A stretch of 39,903 nt of DNA from Ichthyosporea sp. XGB-2017a (taxonomy: Eukaryota > Opisthokonta > Ichthyosporea), in the NCBI GenBank assembly GCA_002811675.1, contig PDIM01010339.1, forward strand, positions 29,309 through 69,211, written 5' to 3'. Below are positions 17,514 through 25,800 of this stretch, one piece after another; position 1 is the first letter of the stretch, and the number at the start of each line of letters is the position of its first letter. Both the position numbers and the translations under genes were made by a program. The notes below the pieces were generated by a model that searched no databases, had not been told where the DNA came from, and worked only from the letters and a program-made list of their open reading frames with translations.

Positions 17514-17532
17514 GAATCAATACTGAGAAAGA

Positions 17533-19050
17533 ATGGGGACTTCATCAGTGCTGTTATTGTCACAGTTAGGCTCTCGCTTGCCCTCCGTAACGAGAATTTC
17601 CTCCTCCGTGGCGGGGAGAGGAGTGCTGCTGGCGGGAAGTCTCCGTCTGTGTGGCTACTGCAGCAGCAGTGGGGAGGCAATGAGGGATCAGGGAGATGGA
17701 ACAGTAGTGGCCCCGCGGAGAATGTCTTCTTATGTGAAGGATGGTGGGAATAGAACAAGAATCATGTTCACCGTCCAGGAGAAGGTGGGTGCCTTGCAGG
17801 AGGTGCTGAACCTTTTCTCCCAGAATGGAATCAATATGTCCCATATCGAGTCTCGTCCTGCGGATAAGAGCAGGCGAGTCCAGCGTGGTGGTGGGGATTA
17901 TGACTTTTATGTAAATCTGGAGTGTGACACAACCCGTATGAAGAAACTTGCACCCGAACTGGAGCGCGTTACAAACACTGACGTGGTTGTGATTGATAGT
18001 GAAGGCGCCATGGAAGGGATGCATTGGTTCCCGCGAAAGTTTGTGGACATGGAGAGGCTTTCTAATCGAGTGAAAGAGGCGGGATGTGACCTGCAGAGTG
18101 ACCACCCAGGATTCCAGGACCCCGTTTATCGCGAGCGACGCGCACAAATCAATGACATTGCGTTCAATTACCGCCATGGAACTCCCATCCCACGTGTGGA
18201 GTACACGGCTCAGGAAACTGAGTGCTGGGGAAAGATATTCAACCACCTGACCTCTCTTTATCCCACCCACGCGTGTGAGGAACATAACCGCATCTTTGAA
18301 CTGCTCAAGGACAATTGCGGATATCGGGCGGATAACGTCCCTCAATTGCAGGATGTGTCAGACTTCTTGAAGGATTGTACGGGATTCCGATTGCGCCCCG
18401 TTGCTGGACTTTTATCGAGTCGTGATTTTCTGAATGGATTAGCCTTCCGTGTGTTTCATTCCACTCAGTATCTGCGGCATCACTCTGTGCCGCTGTACAC
18501 TCCAGAGCCAGATATCGTTCACGAATTGTTGGGGCATGCACCTTTGTTTGCGGACCCTGCATTTGCAGACTTCTCCAGTGAAATCGGTATGGCATCTTTG
18601 GGTGCCTCTGACGAAGAAATTGAGCGTCTGGCTACTGTTTATTGGTTTACAGTTGAGTTTGGTGTATGTAGGCAAAAGGATGGGTTGAAAGCGTACGGGG
18701 CAGGGCTGCTGTCTAGTTTTGGGGAGCTTGAATACGCACTGAGTGATAAACCTGATGTTCGCGCCTTTGATTGTGAAAAAATGAGTGTGACAAAGTATCC
18801 CATTACAGAATATCAGCCAATCTACTGGGCTGCCGAAAGTTTTGAGAAGGCGCAGCGATGTGTTCGTGAATTTGCACAGGAAAACATCCAAAAGCCCTTT
18901 GATTTGCGCTACAATCCATACACTGAGTCCATTGAAGTGCTGAATGATATGCATTCTTTGCAGAAGTTGGCCAGCAGTATTCGCAATGACCAAATTGTGC
19001 TGACAAATGCCATGTCGCGCTACAACAAATTCAATGACGGAGAGCAGTGA
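17533..19050 (+). CDS. PAH: Phenylalanine 4-hydroxylase
   Basis: A 505-residue, iron- and tetrahydropterin-dependent enzyme that converts phenylalanine to tyrosine. An ACT regulatory domain spans about 73-150 (IMFTVQEKVGALQEVLNLF, GINMSHIESRP). A linker with MHWFPRKFVDME leads into the biopterin-dependent hydroxylase domain (about 190-470). The iron ligands are H330 and H335 (DIVHELLGH) and E375 (VEFG). Their spacing of 5 and 40 is identical to human H285, H290 and E330. A short C-terminal helix for tetramerisation (about 475-500) is present. The first 48 or so residues are rich in Ser, Arg and Leu with no acidic residue before E48, which reads as a mitochondrial presequence; animal PAH is cytosolic. 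Tyrosine or tryptophan hydroxylase is less likely given the overall match. It is convergent with the downstream exchanger gene. Confidence 0.96.
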   Translation: MGTSSVLLLSQLGSRLPSVTRISSSVAGRGVLLAGSLRLCGYCSSSGEAMRDQGDGTVVAPRRMSSYVKDGGNRTRIMFTVQEKVGALQEVLNLFSQNGINMSHIESRPADKSRRVQRGGGDYDFYVNLECDTTRMKKLAPELERVTNTDVVVIDSEGAMEGMHWFPRKFVDMERLSNRVKEAGCDLQSDHPGFQDPVYRERRAQINDIAFNYRHGTPIPRVEYTAQETECWGKIFNHLTSLYPTHACEEHNRIFELLKDNCGYRADNVPQLQDVSDFLKDCTGFRLRPVAGLLSSRDFLNGLAFRVFHSTQYLRHHSVPLYTPEPDIVHELLGHAPLFADPAFADFSSEIGMASLGASDEEIERLATVYWFTVEFGVCRQKDGLKAYGAGLLSSFGELEYALSDKPDVRAFDCEKMSVTKYPITEYQPIYWAAESFEKAQRCVREFAQENIQKPFDLRYNPYTESIEVLNDMHSLQKLASSIRNDQIVLTNAMSRYNKFNDGEQ

Positions 19051-19086
19051 AAGCATCGTGAACAAATGATAGAATGGCTGATTTAG

Positions 19087-19220
19087 TTTATTTTTTTTAT
19101 TTTTTAGTCTAAACCATTTTGCTTCAGAATGGAAACCTTATAGAAGAAAACAGTAATAAACATTATTGTCAACCAAAATACCAAGACAACGAATGCAATC
19201 GGTCACACATAAACTTTATT
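19087..19220 (-). terminator. Minus-strand AATAAA signals of the Na+/H+ exchanger
   Basis: TTTATT on the plus strand at 19215-19220, 19096-19101 and 19087-19092. The first overlaps the exchanger's stop codon; the other two lie inside the PAH 3' region, 37-50 bases past the PAH stop. Any of them could end the transcript, so the two 3' UTRs probably overlap. Confidence 0.45.
19155..19160 (+). terminator. Polyadenylation signal AATAAA, PAH
   Basis: Canonical hexamer 105 bases after the PAH stop and only 56 bases before the stop codon of the converging exchanger gene. Confidence 0.5.
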
Positions 19221-21579
19221 CAGACTTTTCTCTTCTTCCGCCATTGGGAATAGAAGACATATTAGACCTCAGAGGGCTTGGGGATCTCGCAGGAGATCTT
19301 TCGCGGTACACAGATGCAGCAGACACTCCACTATTCTCGCTACTCAACTGACTCGTTGCAGACATTAAAGACCCGGGTGTGGTTCCCCTCGAAGTTGCCA
19401 AAGACATTGCTGGTGGTGGAGGTAGCGCCTGGGGGGGCGTGCGAGGGGATGCTGGGCTCTGCAAAATTTGCAACTCGTAATTGTCAGTGGAATTTCCATT
19501 CATATTCGGTGATTGATCAACACTACCACCATTCTTTGTTCCCCGTTTTCGTCGATTATTCACAGAATTAGCACGCTCCGTGCGGACAATTTTTTGTTCT
19601 GCAGAAGGTCCATTTACTTCATTAACCCAGTTTTCACCCTCCCCCCCAGCTTCGATATCATATTGATCGCCGGCCTTGCCATTGGGCTCATTTGTATTCT
19701 GCCTGTTCACTTTGCTTCCCTTTTTCCCATTTGCGACCCCCTTTGATGAATTAACGGGATCGCTTTCATCCTCAATATTATCACCCCCGCTTTCCACAGT
19801 CATGTCACTGCTTCTCCTTGTAAAGAATGGCCGGACATACTCATCATCCAACTTAGCCAGTGCCGCGGTTGCCAACTCATGCACTTGATTAATATCCAAA
19901 AATGATTGCTCAGACGAGCTATTTCCGCCACCGGTGCCTCTACTACCTCCAGGGCCCTGCTTCCGGTTGCCTCTCTTAGCACTGACTGAATGCTCACGAC
20001 TTCTGGATTTTCGGTTTGAGGAGGGCTGTTTCTGGCCATTTTGATCAGTTTTAAGGCGAGTCATTTCAATTACATTATCACTCGTACCATGGACCCCTCC
20101 CATCGACGCGCCAGTAAACTCTTCACTATCGTCTTCCTCGTCTTCATCAAAATGACCATCGGTAAAGTCGCTATCCTCTGTGATGGACGATCGAACCCTC
20201 TGAAAACCGCCTCCATCACGAAGCGTCAGGGAGTCCTCGGGATATTCGCACCCAGTCTCAATTCCCAGGACTTCCATCATAGACGCCGTGGTGCCACCAA
20301 ACACCAACATGGTTACAATCACAATCACGAGCGCGGCGGTCATGATAATCTGCTTTCCTTCCGAAGTGGTATTTTCCATGGCCAACGCGAAAGCAATCGC
20401 TCCACGCAATCCCACCCACCACATCATCATTTGGTGACTCTGTGGAATTTTATCCTGTTTGCGAGTGAGATTTAAAACATACGAGATGGGTAGGATAGCA
20501 CATCCACGACTCAGCAAGGTGATAAACAAGGACATGACAATAAACACGGGTCGCCATTGATGCTTCTGCGATGTGAACAGAGTCACCCCCAGATATGCAA
20601 AAATGAAATTTTCCGCCATAAACGACATGAGCGAGATGGACTCCTTTGTGCGTCTGCGGGATTCCAAAGACATATTCACATACGTATACCTGGCGTGAGT
20701 CATACCGCAGAAAAGGACAGACACAATACCCGAAAAGCGAGCAAACTCGGATATGAGAAAGGTAGAGTAACTCAGCAGCATAAAAAGGGTACTTTCCAAA
20801 AGGGGATACCGCCGTATAGAGGACTTTTTCATAAACAACGATGTCACAAGCGCAATACCCACCCCGATGGCAAAGGCGGCGAGGAAATTCGAAACGAAAT
20901 GAATCCCAGCCCAGAAAATATTCCAAAAGGTTACTCCACTAGGTGAAGTCTTAAAATCTTTGACAGTGTTGTATAGACCAATGGCCACCGCATCATTCAG
21001 TGCAGACTCCCCAAACACCATCGCGTAGAGGCCGATATCCGCCTTGAGCTCCTCAAAGATGGCGAGAACAGCCACCGTATCTGTGGCGGATATCATCGCC
21101 CCAAACCCGAGACAGTCTGCCAGGGAAAGGGGGAGGGATTCCACTGGGATGAGGCGGCCAAAGATAAGAACCACCAAGAAGGTGAGGATGCCTGTCATGA
21201 TGCATTGGAATATGGTCCCGATAAAAGCATAGGCGACAATGGCACCAAAGTTATGGAAGAAGTGGGTCATGATTTTCATCTGGAAACCCGCATTGAACAC
21301 GATTGGGGGGAGGAGAAGATAGAAAAAGAGTTTTGCATTGAACGCTACTACAGAATGCAGCTCTGGATTCAGTCCAAACTTGATAACAGCCCCGGCAATG
21401 ATCCCGTACAGGATAGAGGCCCCCGTCTCGTGGATGTACTTGAATCTCACACGCTTGAAGAGCCATATGGTCAGGATAGTGAGGAGGAGAAGCAGCAGGA
21501 GGATCAACAGCCCCACACTTTTGAACTGATGTGCCTTTTCCCCTGAGGCAGTCTCCTCGTGGGGTGAAGAGGGCTCCAT
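19216..21579 (-). CDS. NHE: Na+(K+)/H+ exchanger, endosomal NHE6/7/9-like (SLC9/CPA1)
   Basis: A 787-residue membrane antiporter exchanging Na+ or K+ for H+, in this subgroup mostly on endosomes or Golgi. A first hydrophobic segment (about 21-41) is followed by RFKYIHETGASILYGIIAGAVIKFG, close to NHE6/7/9. LLLPPIVFNAG (about 89-99) and the ion-binding pair N195-D196 in ESALNDAVAIGLY follow. AENFIFAYLGVTLF and WWVGLRGAIAFALAMEN complete the core. The conserved SATDPV motif reads SATDTV here (about 164-169). A cytosolic tail of about 330 residues has an acidic run (DEDEEDDSEEF), basic and Gly/Asn-rich segments and a Pro/Ser-rich end. The open frame upstream of the ATG starts only at a TTG (21732), so I start at 21579. 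The family is certain; endosomal location is inferred from subgroup resemblance. Confidence 0.94.
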   Translation of the reverse strand: MEPSSPHEETASGEKAHQFKSVGLLILLLLLLLTILTIWLFKRVRFKYIHETGASILYGIIAGAVIKFGLNPELHSVVAFNAKLFFYLLLPPIVFNAGFQMKIMTHFFHNFGAIVAYAFIGTIFQCIMTGILTFLVVLIFGRLIPVESLPLSLADCLGFGAMISATDTVAVLAIFEELKADIGLYAMVFGESALNDAVAIGLYNTVKDFKTSPSGVTFWNIFWAGIHFVSNFLAAFAIGVGIALVTSLFMKKSSIRRYPLLESTLFMLLSYSTFLISEFARFSGIVSVLFCGMTHARYTYVNMSLESRRRTKESISLMSFMAENFIFAYLGVTLFTSQKHQWRPVFIVMSLFITLLSRGCAILPISYVLNLTRKQDKIPQSHQMMMWWVGLRGAIAFALAMENTTSEGKQIIMTAALVIVIVTMLVFGGTTASMMEVLGIETGCEYPEDSLTLRDGGGFQRVRSSITEDSDFTDGHFDEDEEDDSEEFTGASMGGVHGTSDNVIEMTRLKTDQNGQKQPSSNRKSRSREHSVSAKRGNRKQGPGGSRGTGGGNSSSEQSFLDINQVHELATAALAKLDDEYVRPFFTRRSSDMTVESGGDNIEDESDPVNSSKGVANGKKGSKVNRQNTNEPNGKAGDQYDIEAGGEGENWVNEVNGPSAEQKIVRTERANSVNNRRKRGTKNGGSVDQSPNMNGNSTDNYELQILQSPASPRTPPQALPPPPAMSLATSRGTTPGSLMSATSQLSSENSGVSAASVYRERSPARSPSPLRSNMSSIPNGGRREKSE

Positions 21580-21988
21580 GCGCGTTGGGTATTGATAGTA
21601 TTCTTTGATTATTATTACTGGTAATGAGGGGGGAGGAGTTGTCACCGCATTACCATGACACGGAGACAGGGGGGGGTGCGAGTGGAGAGAAGAGAGATTG
21701 AGAGAGATGGAAAGGAGCTCAACTTCAACCAAAATCGAAAATAGAAATCAAAAGAAGTAAAAATTAAAAAACATAATAAATTAAAACAAACAGCTGAGAT
21801 AAAATTTGTTTGGGATTTTGTGTTTTTTTCGTTTTTGTGCTTTTTTTTTGTTTTTGTTTGAGATCCATAACCATAGTAGCTGTGAATCATATCAGTGAGT
21901 GGAGTTACAGACCCATGTGGAGTGACTAACCCCAAGGCAGACACAAAGTGTGGTTCATCCCTGCTCGTTGTTACAGTCACACAGAGGG
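21580..21988. promoter_or_regulatory. Divergent upstream region, NHE / candidate small gene
   Basis: 409 bases. From about 21725 to 21800 the plus strand is A-rich, so the NHE coding strand is T-rich. From about 21807 to 21860 the plus strand itself is T-rich. This mirror arrangement matches the T-rich leaders of genes on each strand elsewhere in the window and suggests a two-way promoter. A four-codon upstream frame (ATG at 21914, TAA after GAC) precedes the candidate small gene. Confidence 0.4.
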
Positions 21989-22318
21989 ATGGGGACCCTG
22001 GGAGAAGGATGGGGTGAGGAGAAGGGGGAGGGCAGCAGTGGGAAGAGACAGGGAGGGATCCTGAAAGGAGTGCAGTGGACTGCATATGGGGGATTGGGAA
22101 GAAGTGATATGAAGGAGGAGGAGGAGGAGGAGAGGGGGAGTTGCAGTGCACGTGTGGTGTTGACTGTGGAGGAGAGGGGAGGAGGAGGAGGGGTGCAGAA
22201 GAAGAGCGAGACAGGGACGAGGAAGATGTGTTTGGATATGGGCATGGAGGATCTACTGCTGCTGTATGACGCTTTGGAAAAGGTACAGGGGGATTTAGAT
22301 GAGAAGACCCGAGGTTGA
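21989..22318 (+). CDS. Candidate small protein, unknown
   Basis: A 109-codon frame from ATG (G at -3) to TGA. The protein is Gly/Glu/Lys-rich with an acidic run KEEEEEERG in the middle. A well-formed amphipathic stretch sits at the C-terminus (MCLDMGMEDLLLLYDALEKVQGDLDEK). I recognise no family. Support comes from context: a plus-strand T-rich tract about 130-180 bases upstream and an AATAAA at 22680-22685 downstream. The purine-rich start resembles that of the tRNase Z gene. Against it: low complexity in two thirds of the protein, an upstream four-codon frame and no known homologue. An intron near the end joining further coding sequence is also possible. The opposite-strand frames here are Pro/Ser low complexity and less convincing. 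Confidence 0.35.
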   Translation: MGTLGEGWGEEKGEGSSGKRQGGILKGVQWTAYGGLGRSDMKEEEEEERGSCSARVVLTVEERGGGGGVQKKSETGTRKMCLDMGMEDLLLLYDALEKVQGDLDEKTRG

Positions 22319-22679
22319 GTTTCGGGAGAGGAGGGTGGATTTGGATTAGGTATTTCAATCAGAATGGGATAGATAGGCCCTCTCGTCTCTACAACAGGGA
22401 TCAAACGCTGTTAACCTCAACTGGAGATCGAGGACTGGGCCTTGTTTCCGCTTGTCGGACACATGGAGGGCAGAAATTTGGTCCACGAGTTGCCTTTTCT
22501 GTTCAGTTTAGCTGCAGGGGGTGGGGGAGGATCGCGGTGACACTTGGCCCTTGCCCATTCCTAATGCCAAGTGAGAAGCGTTTAGACGTGTTGTGTTTGT
22601 GCCGGTCGGTGAGTGTAAAAGAGTCGCTTCTTTTGTGGCAGGAAAAGAGTCGAATTTATTACTTGTTGCAGGTATTTTG

Positions 22680-22685
22680 AATAAA
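22680..22685 (+). terminator. Plus-strand AATAAA
   Basis: Canonical hexamer about 360 bases after the candidate small gene. It is the only plus-strand signal noted in this gap, so it indirectly supports a plus-strand transcript. Confidence 0.35.
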
Positions 22686-22758
22686 GCAGTGATGGTTACA
22701 AAACTGAAAACCGTACTCTTAACTGACCAATGCTCCTTTTTATGTTCTTAATTTATCT

Positions 22759-22764
22759 TTTATT
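22759..22764 (-). terminator. Polyadenylation signal AATAAA, MDN1
   Basis: TTTATT on the plus strand, the first minus-strand AATAAA after the MDN1 stop codon (about 90 bases downstream). Confidence 0.5.
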
Positions 22765-22854
22765 CTTTAACTTAAGTAGTTTTTTTTGTAGTTCTCTTTG
22801 TTTCTATAGCTTTATACAATTTTGCTCCGGTTGTTCGATGCTCATGGTATTCAA

Positions 22855-25800
22855 TTAGGCAGCGACAAGCTCAAACCATTGTCTCAAAGCATCGGAAAGA
22901 ATCGAAGGCAAAGCATTAATGTCCCTCAACAGGATGTAATATGGGAAGGGAAAGCTGTCCATGTATTTCTGAACTTGCAGCTTCCCGTCCACGTACTTGA
23001 CACTTTGATAGTCGGCAATTGAAAATTCACTTTCAGGATTATCAATCACAATAAAGCAAATCATAATGTTTTTCTCAGCAGCCATTCGAACCCACTTGGC
23101 AATGTTTTTAACGTCGCTAAAGCCTCGACCATCAGACACAATAATCTGTAACTGACTTGTTTCATTCTGCGACGATGAATTGTGCTTGGAGAGATCTAGA
23201 AAGGCCATTGACTTTTCTAGATAATTGACAACATCGGTACTCTGTTGGTCAAATGTAAACCTGTGCATAATGTTAGATCCGCTTTCGGGAGTAAAAGAGC
23301 TTCCGAACGGATGTACAACCTCAAAACTGTCACCAAATGTGCTAATGGAGATATCACCAACTTCTAATTGAGACAATGCTTTGCTGATGAGAGTCAAAGC
23401 CTCAAATGCCATTTGAACAGACCGATTATCAGACATACTCTCGGAATTGTCGATAGATACCATCACTTGGTAGTCTCTCTTGCTCGGCTTAGTTCTTCGA
23501 AGCCATATTTTGTCCTTTTTAAATTGAGAAGCGATATAGGGAATAATTTTCTTCATGTTAAGACGCTTTCCCGTTCGATAATCGCCCTTCATTTTGGTAG
23601 CAATCGTTGGCTCCAAAATCAAGCGAAGCTGCTCACATAGGTCCATAGCTAGTGTTCCTGTTACGAGCTCATATTTTTGCCACAACGCACGACCTTCTTC
23701 TGTCGATTTCCCTTCTCGCCAGTTGCCAACCGCTTCTTCCAATTCTGCTCGACTCTTGATCATTTCTTCCTCTGTCAACTTCAAAGCCTCTAAATCAATC
23801 TCAGTCTTGCTACCAGTAAAAACTTCGCTTCGCATTTCCTTCTCCCTCTCAGCTTCATCATCTCCAGCATTTTTTTTACTCTTTGCATTTTCGCCATTGT
23901 TTTCGTCAGAGCCATCTTCGTTTTTTTTCTCCTCTGTATTCGATGATTGATTCAATTCATTGCTCGCCGATGACTTATCCACAACTTCATGTTTAGACTC
24001 TAATTCATTTGAATCTTCTTCTTTAGCTTCTTTCTTATTCTCAAGAAGCTTATCACTTTCATCAACGTCCATTGGATCTTCTTCTTCTTCATTCTGATTG
24101 GCATTCAGATCTACATCTTGCTGTTGGTTTTCGTCACGCGATGCGAGCGTCTGGCCATCATAGGAATTCGAATCTTGGTTAATGAACTCAAATTCATCGT
24201 CAGCATTTGGTTCGGAAGACCCCTCGTCATTTTCAGCATGCTCTTCCTTTTCATCGGCATCTTCATCCCCAATTACTTTCAAGCGGTCCTTCCATTCTTT
24301 CAAAGCATCACCTAAATTCCGCAAGGGGTTGGTCTCAAATTTCCTTTCAGAGCGTGATTGCTCCCTTTCTGAACTATCTTTCTGTTTTTTCTGCTCCACA
24401 TTTGAGCTGTCAGGCATAGAAGATGCTGTTCCTGAATTGTTCATATCTGTAAACGCTGACATGTCCTCATTATCGTCCATTTCTTCATTGTTTCCAGCAT
24501 TCTGTTCTCCCGATTCATCCTCAACACCTTCGCCCATGGAGATATCTTTGTGATCTTGAGCTTTGTTTTTTTCTTTGTCATGTTCAAGTTCTTGATTTTC
24601 TTCCTCCCCTTTACGTTTATCGTCATGTTTTTCATTTGAACTATCCACATCATTCCTATCCAAGTCCATTGCAAGTTCGTCGTCCTCACCACTAGGTTGT
24701 TCACCTTCACATTCCTCTTCTTCGTCGGCCACATCACCAGTATCGTCGTCTTTTTCCGATGTACCTTCGTCTTGCTTTTCCTCTTCCATATCACCAGGTG
24801 CATCATCACTATTGTTCTCTTCTGCTTGCTCGGGCTGTTGTTCCGGAAACTCTTTGCTGTCATCATCAATGTCCATCTTTTCATCGGGACCTTCGGCGAT
24901 TTCATTAGGATCAGGCGCATCGCATTCTAGTCCATCATCTTCGTCTTCACCATCTTCATCGTCAAGGTTCATATCCTCTGGCAATTCCATATTATCATCA
25001 CCCTTTTCTTCATCATTCGTATTAGTGGTTTCTTCGAAATTAAATCCTAAGTTTTCTTCAACATTCTGCTCATTGATTTCACCATCAATTTCATCCTCAT
25101 CGTCCCCATCGTTCTTCTTTTCATCGTCCTTTGTCTCGTCACTATCTTGAGTCTTTTTCTCATCTTTTTTAGTCTCCTCAGAGTCAGTCTTTTCCTCGCG
25201 CTCCTTTTCTTTCTTTTCTTGCGTACTTTCATCTGCAACCAGACTGTCATCCTCAGCCATCCCTTTCATAGAAGAATCCATTTCCGACTTCTCATTTTCA
25301 CTCGGGTTCTCGTCTTTGTCATCTTCATCTTCACCCCACATTTTTTCATCTACCACGTCAGCCTTCGCTTGGTCCAGATCTCCCATTTTTTTGTCTAGAT
25401 CTTCTTCATTCTCCTCTTCATCATCATGTTCATCATCATTTTCTCTTTCTTTCTTCTCTACATCTTCAAGCTCCCCATCAAAATCATCTGTCATTTCAAA
25501 TGCATTGTCTTCAGCATCCTTATCTTTTTCTTTGTCATCATTCTTCTCTGGTTGTTCTCCTTTCTCTTCATTCTCTGTTCCAGCAATTTGGTCTTCATTT
25601 TCAATTTCATCAGTAACATCCTTTTCTCCTTGGCCTTCACCAACACCTGTACCACTTAAATTTTCGCCTTTGTGATCCTCCATTTCCGTCGGCTGCTCTT
25701 CTTTTGGGGTACAGAACCCATTTTCAAATAGCTCCGAAAACATATTCACCAAAACGTAGGCCAATTTACAGAAAGACTTGTGATGTGCGGAAAATGTGAA

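Larger units (their letters stand above)
16871..17532. other. Intergenic and PAH promoter region
   Basis: 662 bases. It contains the KCC poly(A) signal, an E-box palindrome (17164-17171), a TATA-like element (17248-17254), a T-rich stretch (about 17330-17440) and a GAA repeat just before the PAH ATG. A 60-residue frame at 17239-17421 is T-rich Phe/Val low complexity and I do not call it a gene. Confidence 0.5.
22319..22854. other. Convergent 3' region, candidate small gene / MDN1
   Basis: 536 bases. A plus-strand AATAAA at 22680-22685 and minus-strand AATAAA copies (TTTATT at 22655-22660 and 22759-22764) suggest transcripts from both sides end here. A 121-codon plus frame (22315-22680) starts at a TTG and lacks protein-like composition. 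No other gene was seen. Confidence 0.45.

Noticed and set aside
21580-21732. Upstream extension of the Na+/H+ exchanger frame
   Set aside because: It also starts at TTG, and the extra residues are Pro/Ser low complexity not expected in this family.
21642-22404. Minus-strand frames of 238 and 149 codons in the NHE upstream region
   Set aside because: Long Pro/Ser/His runs mirror the purine-rich plus strand; no domain is recognisable and one begins inside the NHE leader.
22385-22410. tRNA-like T-loop on the minus strand
   Set aside because: The hairpin has about a 10-base loop and no matching acceptor, D or anticodon arms.
24000-25700. Many antisense frames rich in Ser/Phe opposite the MDN1 acidic region
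   Set aside because: GAA/GAT/GAG codons read backwards give Ser/Phe/Leu-rich frames; they are shadows of the Glu/Asp-rich tract.
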